Part shown: piece after piece, positions 45,859 to 55,947 of the stretch
Position numbering within the stretch: position 1 is the stretch's first letter
Layout of the letters: every line of letters starts with the position of its first letter
Assembly (NCBI GenBank): GCA_938015435.1
Contig: CALLPN010000013.1
Span: 186,001 to 250,000 of the forward strand
Direction: 5' to 3'
DNA length: 64,000 nucleotides
DNA from: an uncultured Saprospiraceae bacterium
GTDB taxonomy: Bacteria > Bacteroidota > Bacteroidia > Chitinophagales > Saprospiraceae
The notes under the pieces: generated by a model
Seen by the model: only the letters and a program-made list of their open reading frames with translations
What the model was told of the DNA's origin: nothing
Database searches by the model: none
Program-made: the position numbers and the translations under genes

Positions 45859-47673
45859 ATGAAGAGTTTTATAATAGCACTCATTCTTTTATCTTTTTAT
45901 GGGTTACAAGCCCAAGACATAGAAGCTATAGTCACAAGTCCTCTGTGTGAGGGAGATGAAACCGGATCTATAGATATTACATTTGATCAAGGGATTCCTC
46001 CTTATATGTATCTCTGGAGTAATGGTGCCATTACTGAAGATATTGATTTATTGATCGAGAGTTACTATACATTGACGATTACCGATAGTCAAGATGTCAA
46101 TTTTGTAGGTCAATGGGATGTATTCGGGCCTATACCCATTGAGATTATTGAGTACGTAATGAATCCGACTTGTAATACTAATAATGAGTGGTCTGAGTTA
46201 GGAGCTATTGAGATCAATGCAATTGGTGGTACGGAAGATTTTACATTTGTTTGGGATGGGCCTGGAGTCGAAGGTTCAAATGAAACATATCTTAGTGAGT
46301 TAGGGGTTGGAACATATTCGCTTACAGTAACCGATACTAATGGATGTTCAGAGTCTTCAACTTTTAATATTACCGAACCGGATGAAATTATTGTGGATGC
46401 TACGATTCAGAATCTAGATTGTGTTGATGGACAATCCCAATTGGGAAGTATAGAAGTAGACGTCAACGGAGGATTCCCTCCATATACGTTCTATTGGAAT
46501 GGTTCTTTTGCAGATCAATTTGCTCAATCACAGTACGATCTCGTTGCAGGTTATTATTCATTAGAGATCATAGATGCAAATGGCTGTATGGTATTTGAAG
46601 AGTTCGATTTGACAGGCGCAGAGCCTTTAGAGGTACAAGTATTTACACAAGATGCGACTTGTAGCGGTGGAGCCATTTCATTTGGTGCAATAGAACTTTT
46701 GGTAACTGGCGGAGTGGCGCCATATGTATATAGCTGGATTGGAGAAGGATTGGATCCCACGGCAGACGGTCAGGGTGATTTGAATGTCGGTGTATATTCT
46801 GTAACGGTTTCGGATAGCCAAGGTTGCCAGATGCAGGAATTGGACATAGAAATCAATAGCCAAACTATAGGCGCACCTAGTCTATGTCTCATTACAAATG
46901 ACAATCCTAATGGATACAATACGCTATATTGGGAAGACCCTGCAGATTTAACAGGAGTAGAACAATATAATATCTATAGAGAAGGATCATCCGTAAGTCA
47001 ATTTGACCCAATTGGTGAACTAGTGTTTGGGCCAGAAAATATGTTTTTCGATACGGAAGCAAATTCTGTTCAACAAGCATATCGTTACTATGTAACATCA
47101 GCAAATTCTTGTGGATTTGAATCTGAGCCAAGCGCCACGCATAAAACGATACATCTAACTATCAACCAAGGTTCTTTGGGAAACATGAATCTCATTTGGG
47201 ATGAATATGAAGGCCTTGAATATAATCAAGTTGTGATATACAGAGGTGATACACCTAGTACATTAGATATCTATGAGACGCTTCCTGGGAATCTGTTTTC
47301 TTATACAGACTCTGATGCGCTCGATGGAGATGCCTATTATCAAATCGTGATTACTACAAGTGTAGAGTGTAATACTAATCACGCGCTATATCAACTGAAA
47401 TCTAACGTAGCTGGCTTCTTTGTCAATAGTATTGAAGATTTCGACTGGTTAACAGAAGTATATCCTAATCCATTTGATGATCAGATTTCTATGGTATTAA
47501 AGTCGAAAGCTAAAGCTCAATTGATCGATGCTAATGGAAGATTGATCAGTGAATATGAAATGGTAGAAGGAGTAAATTCTATACCTACGGATCAACTTGA
47601 AAAAGGGATCTATATGGTTCGATTAGTATCTAATAATGAAGTAGCCGTTTGGAAAGGAATCAAGGCAAATTAG
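45859..47673 (+). CDS. Secreted SprB-repeat protein with T9SS sorting domain
   Basis: A 604-residue exported protein. After the signal peptide (ending LQAQ, residue 19) come four beta-sandwich repeats of the SprB type (about 22-330), each with 'C.GdetGsIdi...GG.PPYtYsW' and 'L.aGyYsLtitDs.GC'. A fibronectin-III-like pair follows (about 335-500, NGYNTLYWEDP and EGLEYNQVVIYRGD). The C-terminus is a type A sorting domain (YPNPFDDQIS...LEKGIYMVRLV). SprB repeats are found in gliding adhesins and other surface proteins. No enzymatic motif is seen, so an adhesive role is likely. It stands alone before the sigma factor gene. Confidence 0.87.
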   Translation: MKSFIIALILLSFYGLQAQDIEAIVTSPLCEGDETGSIDITFDQGIPPYMYLWSNGAITEDIDLLIESYYTLTITDSQDVNFVGQWDVFGPIPIEIIEYVMNPTCNTNNEWSELGAIEINAIGGTEDFTFVWDGPGVEGSNETYLSELGVGTYSLTVTDTNGCSESSTFNITEPDEIIVDATIQNLDCVDGQSQLGSIEVDVNGGFPPYTFYWNGSFADQFAQSQYDLVAGYYSLEIIDANGCMVFEEFDLTGAEPLEVQVFTQDATCSGGAISFGAIELLVTGGVAPYVYSWIGEGLDPTADGQGDLNVGVYSVTVSDSQGCQMQELDIEINSQTIGAPSLCLITNDNPNGYNTLYWEDPADLTGVEQYNIYREGSSVSQFDPIGELVFGPENMFFDTEANSVQQAYRYYVTSANSCGFESEPSATHKTIHLTINQGSLGNMNLIWDEYEGLEYNQVVIYRGDTPSTLDIYETLPGNLFSYTDSDALDGDAYYQIVITTSVECNTNHALYQLKSNVAGFFVNSIEDFDWLTEVYPNPFDDQISMVLKSKAKAQLIDANGRLISEYEMVEGVNSIPTDQLEKGIYMVRLVSNNEVAVWKGIKAN

Positions 47674-47822
47674 CGAAGCGTATATTTCTTGTCTTTTAGT
47701 CCTTCGAGGTTCATAATAAAGCATTATGAATTATTATCATACAAATGTGATGAATCGATGTAAAGTGTAGAACTTTTTATGCTTTAGAATTGTACTCTAT
47801 ATAGATCAGATATTAAATCGGT

Positions 47823-48686
47823 ATGCGTCAGCTAAAAATCACAAAACGGATCACAGTTAGAGAGAGCGTTGCTCTTGATAAGTATCTCAATGATATTAGT
47901 AAGATAGATTTGCTTACTGGTAATCGTGAAGCTGAACTTGCAGTGCTTATAAGAGAAGGAAGCCAAGAGGCATTAGAAGAACTTACAAGTGCCAATCTTA
48001 GGTTTGTGGTCTCTGTCGCTAAGCAATATCAAAATCAAGGGTTGTCTCTTCCTGATCTGATCAATGAAGGCAATGTAGGATTGCTCAAAGCAGCTAAGCG
48101 TTTTGATGAGACAAAGGGATTCAAGTTTATCTCTTATGCTGTATGGTGGATTAGACAATCAATCTTGGCGGCTATCGTAGAATACAGTCGACTAGTGAGA
48201 TTACCGATTAATAAAGTAAATACATACAATAAGCTTAACGCAGCGGTGACTAATTTCAATCAACAATTTGAAAGAGAGCCATCTGAAGCTGAATTAGCTG
48301 ATCTCTTAGATCTCAAAGTAGAAGAAGTAGCTAAAATGATGGCTGGAGGAAGGCGTCACTTGTCTACTGATGCTCCAGTTGCGGATGACAGCGAAGCTAC
48401 TATGCTTGATTTATTTGTAGATGATGAAGATGGTAGACCTGATATGTCTTTGATGGACGAATCACTCCAGAAAGAGATAGCCATGGGCTTATCACAGCTA
48501 TCACCAAGAGAAGTAGAGGTATTGTCATCTTGTTATGGGCTTAATGGTAAAACGGCTTCTACGTTGGAAGAAATAGGCGATTTATACGGACTTACTAGAG
48601 AGCGTGTAAGACAGATCAGAGAACGTGCCATCAGAAGACTTCGTAAATCAGTAAATAAGAACGCACTTAAGAGTTATCTAGGATAG
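47823..48686 (+). CDS. rpoD: Primary sigma factor (RpoD/SigA of Bacteroidota)
   Basis: A 287-residue sigma-70 that lacks the large region 1.1 of proteobacterial RpoD, as is normal in this phylum. Region 1.2 contains ESVALDKYLNDISKIDLL. Region 2 includes NLRFVVSVAKQYQNQGLSLPDLINEGN, FDETKGFKFISYAVWWIRQSI for -10 recognition and melting. Region 3 is NKVNTYNKLNAAV..., and region 4 ends with the helix-turn-helix TLEEIGDLYGLTRERVRQIRERA. This factor directs transcription from the TTTG/TAnnTTTG promoters seen throughout the window. It is monocistronic. Confidence 0.95.
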   Translation: MRQLKITKRITVRESVALDKYLNDISKIDLLTGNREAELAVLIREGSQEALEELTSANLRFVVSVAKQYQNQGLSLPDLINEGNVGLLKAAKRFDETKGFKFISYAVWWIRQSILAAIVEYSRLVRLPINKVNTYNKLNAAVTNFNQQFEREPSEAELADLLDLKVEEVAKMMAGGRRHLSTDAPVADDSEATMLDLFVDDEDGRPDMSLMDESLQKEIAMGLSQLSPREVEVLSSCYGLNGKTASTLEEIGDLYGLTRERVRQIRERAIRRLRKSVNKNALKSYLG

Positions 48687-49125
48687 GTAAGGCTAAACTA
48701 AGCACTATTCGATCTTAGTATTGATTCTGATTTGATGAGTGTGTATTGTTTTCGATGTCGTTATTTCTGCTGTAACTTTTTATTTCAAGATTGCCTAGGT
48801 ATTATACATACCCCCCCCCTCAACATCTTACCAACAAATAGCTTAAGAACCCGTAAAAAAATCGCGTAAATTAACTCGGTCTGTGCCCCCATTTAGCTCC
48901 ATTTAAATATTGCATCTCGACATCCAATGTTTTTGATGTCTCTCTTCATTAGTATTGTGTTAGAGTGGTTAAGTTGCTCTCTAGAATACAGCAAATACTC
49001 GCCAAAGAACTACACTTGATAGAGAAAAGTAATATATAGTCAACAATTAGTTATATTTACAATTACAACATTAACCGGCAATAGCTGTTTATGTTATATA
49101 TTTACAATTCATAAGTTTCATTATC
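48687..49125. other. 439-base noncoding gap with a C9 homopolymer
   Basis: No gene is visible between the sigma factor and the gene at 49126. A run of nine C residues occurs at 48811-48819, unusual in this A+T-rich DNA, and a small GACATC/GATGTC inverted repeat lies further on. Near-consensus TATATTTA boxes precede the next gene. Confidence 0.6.
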
Positions 49126-49560
49126 ATGGGTGTTTTAGATTTAGCGAGAGTAGTGGTTTACCGTTTTCACGAGAAAGGGTTAGAATTCTTTTTGATCAAT
49201 GCAGAGCTTGATGAAGATCCAGAGGCATGGAAAATTCCTAATGGTGAGATGCAAAGTGACGTTTCGAGATTTACCCAGAATGACATTATGTTAGATCATT
49301 CTAACAGCAACGCTCAACCAGCTGCTCGTACTATAGCCATTGAAGGTGATTGGCATGATATACCTTCTATTAAAGGTATCATCAAACATGATGTAAAACG
49401 TGTGAAGCGTAAAATCAAGCAAGTAGTACCTGCATCATCAGAGAAAGGAGCGTTTGTAAGTTTTAAAGATGCCGTTAAAAAGGTAATGCCAGAAGAATAT
49501 GCTGTACTGAAGGAGATCAAAGACATTATAATCGATCGTAACTCTATTATAAACATGTAG
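49126..49560 (+). CDS. Nudix-fold-like protein without a Nudix box
   Basis: A 144-residue soluble protein. The start, LARVVVYRFHEKGLEFFLINAE...WKIPNGEM, is the opening strand and loop of Nudix enzymes ('vvv.....g.evLLi......W.lPgG'). The catalytic GX5EX7REUXEEXGU helix that should follow is missing, replaced by an unrelated polar segment. The second half is basic (HDVKRVKRKIKQ). It may be a non-catalytic nucleotide-binding derivative or may only share the first strands. It is not a frameshifted pseudogene, since the frame is intact. It lies upstream of purC but has a separate transcript. Confidence 0.6.
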   Translation: MGVLDLARVVVYRFHEKGLEFFLINAELDEDPEAWKIPNGEMQSDVSRFTQNDIMLDHSNSNAQPAARTIAIEGDWHDIPSIKGIIKHDVKRVKRKIKQVVPASSEKGAFVSFKDAVKKVMPEEYAVLKEIKDIIIDRNSIINM

Positions 49561-49674
49561 TGTATTACTTCGTAGGTCTTTTGTAATACTCCAGTATAGT
49601 AATTTAGAATCCACTTTTTATTCAGTTCATATTCATTTATTGTAATATTATTAGATGTCTTGTTAATTGAGATG

Positions 49675-49682
49675 TATTTTTG
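49675..49682 (+). promoter_or_regulatory. -7 promoter element for purC
   Basis: TATTTTTG, an exact TAnnTTTG. It overlaps the upstream extension of the purC frame, so the true translation start must lie beyond about 49690, supporting GTG 49733. Confidence 0.5.
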
Positions 49683-49732
49683 TATATAAGTCATATTGGC
49701 CTATTCAAAATAGTATATTAACTATATCTACA

Positions 49733-50668
49733 GTGAGAGAAGCACTCAAAGACACAGACTTTCAATTCGACGGTCAAGTTTCAGTTTATAATGGTAAAGT
49801 AAGGGATGTATACAAGGTAAATGACAAGCTTGTAATGGTTGCTACTGATCGTATTTCTGCTTTTGATCATATCTTACCTAAAGCGATTCCTTACAAGGGG
49901 CAAGTACTTAATCAGATTGCCACACACTTTCTAGAAGCTACTAAAGATATAGTACCCAATTGGTTGGAAGGGATTCCAGATCCGAGTGTAGCGATAGGTA
50001 AAGCTTGCCAACCCATAAAATTGGAGATGGTAATCCGAGGTTATCTAGCTGGGCACGCCTGGAGAACATACAAGGCAGGAGGGAGAGAGTTATGTGGAGT
50101 ATTACTACCTGATGGCCTCAAGCAAAATGATAGACTCCCAGAACCTATAATAACTCCTGCTACCAAAGCCGACGAAGGACATGATGAGGATATAGCAGCT
50201 ATAGATATACTCAAACAAGGAATCGTATCTCATGATCAGTGGATTACGCTTTGCAATTATACGCGTGCCCTCTTCCAGCGAGGTACGGAGATGGCTGTAG
50301 AGCGCGGATTGATCTTAGTGGACACTAAGTATGAATTTGGAATCTACAACGATGAGATCATACTTATTGATGAAATACACACACCAGATAGCTCTAGATA
50401 CTTTCATGCTGATGGATATCAAGAAAGACAAGATGCTGATGAAGTTCAAACTCAGCTATCAAAGGAGTTTGTAAGAGAATGGCTGATGGACAACGGATTT
50501 CAAGGATTAGAGGGTCAAACTATGCCTGATATGCCCAATGATTTCGTTGATGAGATAACAGAAAGATATATTTCTCTTTATGAGATTATAACTGGTAACA
50601 CATTTGATCGGACTGATAATACAGATACTCAAAATAGAATTTTAGCTAATGTCAATGGATACTTCTAA
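49733..50668 (+). CDS. purC: SAICAR synthase (phosphoribosylaminoimidazole-succinocarboxamide synthase)
   Basis: A 311-residue purine-pathway enzyme that joins CAIR and aspartate using ATP. The start is taken as GTG 49733 because the frame upstream overlaps the promoter and is unconserved; conserved sequence begins at [16 protein letters not shown]. Further signatures are [29 protein letters not shown], and [16 protein letters not shown]. This is the longer eukaryote-like PurC form common in Bacteroidota. The last codons overlap the acetyltransferase start by 20 bases, so the two are translationally coupled. Confidence 0.94.
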   Translation: MREALKDTDFQFDGQVSVYNGKVRDVYKVNDKLVMVATDRISAFDHILPKAIPYKGQVLNQIATHFLEATKDIVPNWLEGIPDPSVAIGKACQPIKLEMVIRGYLAGHAWRTYKAGGRELCGVLLPDGLKQNDRLPEPIITPATKADEGHDEDIAAIDILKQGIVSHDQWITLCNYTRALFQRGTEMAVERGLILVDTKYEFGIYNDEIILIDEIHTPDSSRYFHADGYQERQDADEVQTQLSKEFVREWLMDNGFQGLEGQTMPDMPNDFVDEITERYISLYEIITGNTFDRTDNTDTQNRILANVNGYF

Positions 50669-51155
50669 GTCTAAATACCAAATAAGAATTATCGCTCCAT
50701 CGGATAATGAAAGAGTAAGTGAAATCATACTCTCTGTGATGGCTGATTTTGGGTGTATCGGAGAAGGGTACAGTAGTAGCGATCCGGAAGTACAATCTAT
50801 GTATGAGGCCTATACCAATGATCAGTCTGCATTTTTTGTAATAGCGGATCATGAGAATGTCATTTATGGATGTGGAGGCATCGGTCCATTGTCTGGAGGC
50901 GACTCTGAAACTTGTGAACTTAAGAAAATGTATTTTCTATCAGAACTTCGAGGTAAAGGCTTAGGTCAATTAATGATTGATACTTGTGTGGAGGCAGCAA
51001 AATCTCGTAACTATTCCAAATGTTATTTAGAAACCCTTGAAGCGATGAAGGCTGCGAATCATCTATATTATAAAAATGATTTTAAAAAGTTAACTTGTAA
51101 TATGGGGTCTACTGGTCATAGTGGTTGTGATGCTTACTTTGTAAAACAATTATAA
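50649..51155 (+). CDS. GNAT-family N-acetyltransferase
   Basis: A 168-residue acetyltransferase with the acetyl-CoA loop [11 protein letters not shown] (motif A, Q/RxxGxG/A) at about 98-108. The following helix is [17 protein letters not shown] and the C-terminal strand is YYKNDFKKL. The substrate is unknown; the layout is that of the small-molecule/amino-acid acetyltransferases common in Bacteroidota. Its start lies inside the end of purC, and a second ATG two codons later is equally possible. It converges on the DinB-like gene with a 4-base gap. Confidence 0.85.
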   Translation: MSMDTSKSKYQIRIIAPSDNERVSEIILSVMADFGCIGEGYSSSDPEVQSMYEAYTNDQSAFFVIADHENVIYGCGGIGPLSGGDSETCELKKMYFLSELRGKGLGQLMIDTCVEAAKSRNYSKCYLETLEAMKAANHLYYKNDFKKLTCNMGSTGHSGCDAYFVKQL

Positions 51156-51159
51156 TCTA

Positions 51160-51639
51160 TTAATTAACTTCCTTTTGAGCGTTTAATATTTTTTTGATCA
51201 CAACTATTTGTCCAAGATGATAATGGAAGTGTTCTATAATACCGCAAAAGTTTCTGTAGTGACTACCGTACTTTTCTTCTTGAAAGTAATCGCTTAGAAT
51301 GTTATCATCAAGTCTTTCTATTTGCTGAGCTAATCGTTCTCCATCTTCAAATATACCAACAAGCATATTTTGCCAATCTTCTTCTGAAGTTAAAGGTGGA
51401 TGTATGAAAGCTAACTTGTCACTCGCGGTAAATGCTTTGCCTTCTAATGCATTGGCAACTTCGTGAGTATAGTAATTGATATGGTAGACTAGGCTAGCGA
51501 TAGTGTTGAGATCATAGATCTGGGTAGTCGCTTCTGTCCAAGTAACATCAGCAATTTTTTCTTTGAGTGTAGCCCATGACCAATTGCCATTCGTATATAC
51601 ATCCCTTAATTGCTTTGCGATGAGGTGAGTTGTTTTCAA
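51160..51639 (-). CDS. DinB-like four-helix-bundle protein
   Basis: A 159-residue all-helical protein of the DinB/YfiT superfamily. The metal-site histidines expected for the fold are present: one in ASLVYHINYYTHEV and two in IIEHFHYHLGQIV near the C-terminus. W60-type aromatic positions match the group with DUF1572-like members. These proteins bind a divalent metal and some are thiol transferases. A DNA-damage role is not implied. It is transcribed alone. Confidence 0.75.
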   Translation of the reverse strand: MKTTHLIAKQLRDVYTNGNWSWATLKEKIADVTWTEATTQIYDLNTIASLVYHINYYTHEVANALEGKAFTASDKLAFIHPPLTSEEDWQNMLVGIFEDGERLAQQIERLDDNILSDYFQEEKYGSHYRNFCGIIEHFHYHLGQIVVIKKILNAQKEVN

Positions 51640-51765
51640 TCCGTTATTTGTTTTAGAGTTTTTTGAAATTGCACAATCGCGTGGTATTGATTATTTCTGT
51701 GGAGTCATTATGTTTTTAATCATTAAGCAACGGTAAGAAATACTAGTCAACCATATAAAAAATGA

Positions 51766-51798
51766 AGTCCTAATATTGCGATTGCGAATATTAGGACT
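51766..51798 (-). terminator. Strong intrinsic terminator behind the dikinase-like gene
   Basis: AGTCCTAATATT (51766-51777) pairs perfectly with AATATTAGGACT (51787-51798), 9-base loop. Read on the minus strand it is followed by TTCATTTTTTATA. A T8 run also follows on the plus strand, so it may work both ways. Confidence 0.85.
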
Positions 51799-51828
51799 CC
51801 GTTAATTTTTTTTCAAAAAATATTAGTC

Positions 51829-54800
51829 TTATATCTTAATCACTTTAAAGTGAGTTTCAAAATTTTCGTTAAAACATTTGATGACATAAGTTCCAGAATT
51901 GTATTCAGCTAACGATAATACAGTTTCAGTTTTTTGTCCGTTTCGAGAGATCATGTTTTTCTGTATTCGTCTTCCTAAGAAGTCATAAATTTCTACATTG
52001 ATGTCTCCTAGTATATCAAAAGATTCATCTATTTCAATGACTAGATTTTCCTTGGTAGGGTTGGGGTATACTTTAAAGTTTCCTGAGTAAAGATCATTTA
52101 GATTATCTAAAAGATCAAAATCCACAGTTACTGTTTCTTCTTGGATACAAGTCTTAGAAGCATCCCTCACAACAATAGTATAATCATCTGGTGCTAAACC
52201 TGAAAAAGTATTACTAGTGTTAAAAGTATTCCCACCATCTATGCTATATTCAAAAGGCCCAAATCCATCAATAGGAGTGATCGTTATGGAACCGTCGGAA
52301 CTGTTTTCATCAGACGCTAGGGTAGTGAGTATGTCAGTAGTAAAGATACATCCCTCCCCATTAGGGCAGAATAACTCTTCTGTTTCACTTCCGAAATCAC
52401 CATCGTTAGTGAACATAACTTCACCTGAAGAATTAGTCATTAAAAAATCTCCCTCACCAAAACCACAACAGATTCCATCATTTGCAGTATCATAAAGGGT
52501 TAAAGAAAAACAAGAGCCATAGTCCACACAAATTTCGCTAGTGTACACGACATCGCCGCTATTCAAGAATCCAGATTGTACAACATCATCATTTAATTCG
52601 TCATATACGGTCCAAGATGTCTCTTGCGGCCAATTGTCCGCATTTATAGTCAACGTAACAAAGTCATGAGTAGAATCCAAATCACCAGTATATACAGCAG
52701 AATTATTATCTGATATTGCGTCTTCTACTTCATTTACTCTAACTAGATTCAACGTAATTTCATTGTTGTTTTCTTGGAGGTTTTCAGTAACGGGAATTAC
52801 GATATCTACATCAATTAGATAAGGGATACTGAAATCATAATTAATTATATCGACAATCATTCCATTGGAAACAACTTCGATTTCAGTTTCATAGAATGTG
52901 GCTTCTCCATAGTTAGCTACATTGGCCGTGATCTCGATACGGCTACCACAATCTGATTCAACATCGACTATTGTAAGACCAGCTTCAAGAAAATGTAATT
53001 GGTTTATTACCATATCTAGGGTGTCATTGACACCATATCCATCATCAGGGTGTGATACAATAGTTCGTATATTATATTCTCCAATAGTAGAAAAATCTTG
53101 AGGGATAGTAAATTGAAATTCGGCAGACGTTAGAGGATTTACTTCATCGGCTACTTGAATCGTTTCTATAAATTGGTCATCAACATACAACGAAAGTTCA
53201 AAATCTTTCATAACTCTGATTCCAGCATTTTTGATTTTTGCTGTTACTATTTCGGAATCGCTTAAACTAGATGACGTGACAGGAGCAGTTACTTCTTCTA
53301 CTCCTAGGTCATAAGTAGACTTGATGTCGGCCCAAAATGATACCCAAGGTCTAGCTTGTTTGATTATTAATTGATCTTCAGCTGTAACTTTGTATTCGAT
53401 ATCCATACCAAATCCATCTACACCTTCTACATTGTAAAGTATAGCAAATTCATCATGGATCACTTTAAGGTAGTTTCTCATCAAATCAAGATATTCCTCT
53501 CCCATAACTAATTCTCCAATAGGAACTAAGTTAGAGTTTCTTAAAATTGTGTATCCTTCATTTGGATCTTCATTGAGAAGGATTTCTTCAGGAATAGAAT
53601 TAGCGTCAGGATTTGTAATCAAAAATTCACCAACCTGTGTATTGAGATAGAATGTATTTTCGGTATTGTATATAGGATCAATACTTACTCCAACGCCATT
53701 TGATTTTTCTTCATTATAATTTGGATGACATAAGATACCCATCGCAGCGATGTATTGATCTACTCTATAGAAGTCACGTTCATCATAAGCTCGAAAATTC
53801 CACATACTCGCGTATACTTGCTTTACAGATTTAGAAATGTGACCTTCCTCAGGATATTGTGTTTTGGAGGTATATAGTCCTGCACCACTAAATCCTGGAA
53901 GATCTTCATTGTTAGTACTTGATCTACATCTTACTGGTGTACCTTCAGGAAATAAATCATGCATAGCTTGCAGTTCGTCTAACATCCATTGTGGCATCGG
54001 AGCGTCCTTTATATCTTTTCTAAAGTCCTTAAGCATATCTATACGAGTCTCTAGATCATTTATGAAATCAGGATTAGAAATCATAGTTTCTACTTCATCA
54101 TAAAATCCGTTGAACTTCATAAATTCATCATAGAAGTAAAATGGAATACCAAATCCATCAGGTATAGTTCCTTCTGGAAATCCAAATGATCTCATCGTGG
54201 CTACATTAGAACATTTTGCTCCGAATGCAGTAGACATCTCAAACTCTATATCATCTAATGGCAATATAGCTGTCTGACTAAGATCTCGCTCAGGTATTTG
54301 AGCTTCAGTTGGTCTTATATTTTCATACCAGGCATTTACTTCTTCTAAAGTTGCTTCTCTAATTTCGTAGTTTTCTGATTCTACTTTATAATAGATATAC
54401 TTACCTAATAAGTCAGCTATTTCTGGTATGTCCAAAGGTTCTTTAATATATGCATTTGGAGCATTATCTTGAATGGCTCTTAAGTTGACATGAGATAATG
54501 GTGTTTGTATCACAGAAGTAATGATGCCACCCACTCTAGGTAATGAATTAGGCAAGGCATCATAAAGTACAATATCTCTTGATCCTGGATTTTCATCCAA
54601 TTCCATTTTTCTAAAGAAACCAAATCCCTCTGCTTCATTAAATGGTATATAATCTACATCTCCGAAAACTTCAGATTCTAACACTACATTTATTCTTGAT
54701 CCTTGATAGTCCGACTGATATTGATTTAAGTATTCTGATTCTCCACCATCTCCAATAAAATGCTGCATATTATTTTGAAGGTAAGGCATATTAGCTATTA

Positions 54801-55539
54801 GTAATTCATAAGTCCTTTGAGTAGCTTCAAAATTTTTCGCGTCTCCAAATGAGAAATTAAAAGAATAGCTTCCAATTGCTCCGTTAGGTAGAATTTCATT
54901 TGGATTAAAAACGATCTCTCCAGATCCGTCATCTCCATTCACACCAATTCCAGCTCCACTAAAAAAGTTAGCATGAATTGAATATGTGTTACTGTTGATG
55001 AAATATACCCTTGGTTCGTCAGTATCCCTATCTAGGATGCCAAATTTTACAAATTGCGTCCCATTTAGAAAAGGCGCCCATGGAACATCCTGGACTACGG
55101 ATAGATCAGCGAAGGTTTCGTAATTGTCGATCGAAGTGGTACCATGTATAAAATCAATAGCCATTGCATGGTTGAGTGGAGCATCAGTAGGCATATTGTT
55201 GAATTCTGTAATATCATCTATACCATCTCCATCAATATCATCTGGATTAGCAATGGAGTGCTCTGTGACCCTATAGTTTTGTATTGGAAAACCAGCCGCA
55301 GGTTCAGATATAATCATGTTTCCATCGATACCCATCGTGATCGAAGTTACAGACTCGTATGTAGTGTTCGGCTCGTGCAATGCAGTCAATACATAGTATT
55401 TGTCCGCGGAAGCCTCTATTTCCAACTGAACTTGGCCAAAATTATTAAGTGAAAAGTCAAGAATAGGGACGTTTTGCGCTACAGCTAGACTTGATACAGC
55501 TAAAAATAGGGCAAAAGCGAAAATTTTACTTTTTTTCAT
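51829..55539 (-). CDS. Giant secreted protein with a glucan-water-dikinase-like core and T9SS sorting domain
   Basis: A 1236-residue protein from MKKSKIFAFALF; signal peptide ends AVAQ (residue 22). After a beta-rich N-domain (about 25-330) comes a phosphohistidine-type swivelling domain whose active segment LSHVNLRAIQDNAPNAYI (H350) closely matches the LSHVSVRA segment of glucan water dikinase. A PPDK/PEP-synthase ATP-grasp domain (about 435-750) follows, with FGAKCSNV (K442) and VRCRSSTNNEDLPGFSGAG (about 536-554). Then come CARDB-like and SprB-like modules and a type A sorting domain (VYPNPTKENLV...FKVIKI). The domain order His then ATP-grasp is that of GWD/PWD, not PPDK. An ATP-dependent dikinase outside the cell would be unusual. 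Confidence in the family is good and in the reaction low. Confidence 0.8.
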   Translation of the reverse strand: MKKSKIFAFALFLAVSSLAVAQNVPILDFSLNNFGQVQLEIEASADKYYVLTALHEPNTTYESVTSITMGIDGNMIISEPAAGFPIQNYRVTEHSIANPDDIDGDGIDDITEFNNMPTDAPLNHAMAIDFIHGTTSIDNYETFADLSVVQDVPWAPFLNGTQFVKFGILDRDTDEPRVYFINSNTYSIHANFFSGAGIGVNGDDGSGEIVFNPNEILPNGAIGSYSFNFSFGDAKNFEATQRTYELLIANMPYLQNNMQHFIGDGGESEYLNQYQSDYQGSRINVVLESEVFGDVDYIPFNEAEGFGFFRKMELDENPGSRDIVLYDALPNSLPRVGGIITSVIQTPLSHVNLRAIQDNAPNAYIKEPLDIPEIADLLGKYIYYKVESENYEIREATLEEVNAWYENIRPTEAQIPERDLSQTAILPLDDIEFEMSTAFGAKCSNVATMRSFGFPEGTIPDGFGIPFYFYDEFMKFNGFYDEVETMISNPDFINDLETRIDMLKDFRKDIKDAPMPQWMLDELQAMHDLFPEGTPVRCRSSTNNEDLPGFSGAGLYTSKTQYPEEGHISKSVKQVYASMWNFRAYDERDFYRVDQYIAAMGILCHPNYNEEKSNGVGVSIDPIYNTENTFYLNTQVGEFLITNPDANSIPEEILLNEDPNEGYTILRNSNLVPIGELVMGEEYLDLMRNYLKVIHDEFAILYNVEGVDGFGMDIEYKVTAEDQLIIKQARPWVSFWADIKSTYDLGVEEVTAPVTSSSLSDSEIVTAKIKNAGIRVMKDFELSLYVDDQFIETIQVADEVNPLTSAEFQFTIPQDFSTIGEYNIRTIVSHPDDGYGVNDTLDMVINQLHFLEAGLTIVDVESDCGSRIEITANVANYGEATFYETEIEVVSNGMIVDIINYDFSIPYLIDVDIVIPVTENLQENNNEITLNLVRVNEVEDAISDNNSAVYTGDLDSTHDFVTLTINADNWPQETSWTVYDELNDDVVQSGFLNSGDVVYTSEICVDYGSCFSLTLYDTANDGICCGFGEGDFLMTNSSGEVMFTNDGDFGSETEELFCPNGEGCIFTTDILTTLASDENSSDGSITITPIDGFGPFEYSIDGGNTFNTSNTFSGLAPDDYTIVVRDASKTCIQEETVTVDFDLLDNLNDLYSGNFKVYPNPTKENLVIEIDESFDILGDINVEIYDFLGRRIQKNMISRNGQKTETVLSLAEYNSGTYVIKCFNENFETHFKVIKI

Positions 55540-55947
55540 TAGGTTGTTATTTTTCAGTTGTGGCAATTTTATATGGATTGTTATATAATTGCATCACTAT
55601 TATATTAATAGACAGTTTAAATTACCATTCCGCTGCTAAATATAGCTAAAAGTCGCTATTTCGAGGCTAGCCGTTAAGTATTAGTCGTTCTTAAGACTTC
55701 ATTCCCCTATATGTGATGGAGGCAACTGATAGATTCTGGATTATAACTTATTCTTTACGGAATCAGCGGTCTAGAGTCGCTTATGTAAGCAGACGTTCGT
55801 TGACCAAATGTAGTGATGTGGTTTTCGCAGTTAATCCATGGCTAGGTAGCGACAAGTAGCAATAACAACTTTTTAATGTTTCGATAAGTGACTTAGATTA
55901 CAGTGATTTTAACCCACCTACGTCAAGTTGAGTTGTATTTTAAGTTG
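55540..55947. other. 408-base noncoding gap, nothing recognised
   Basis: Promoter region of the dikinase-like gene plus intergenic DNA before the SAP-domain gene. No gene, repeat or clear hairpin was found. Confidence 0.45.
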
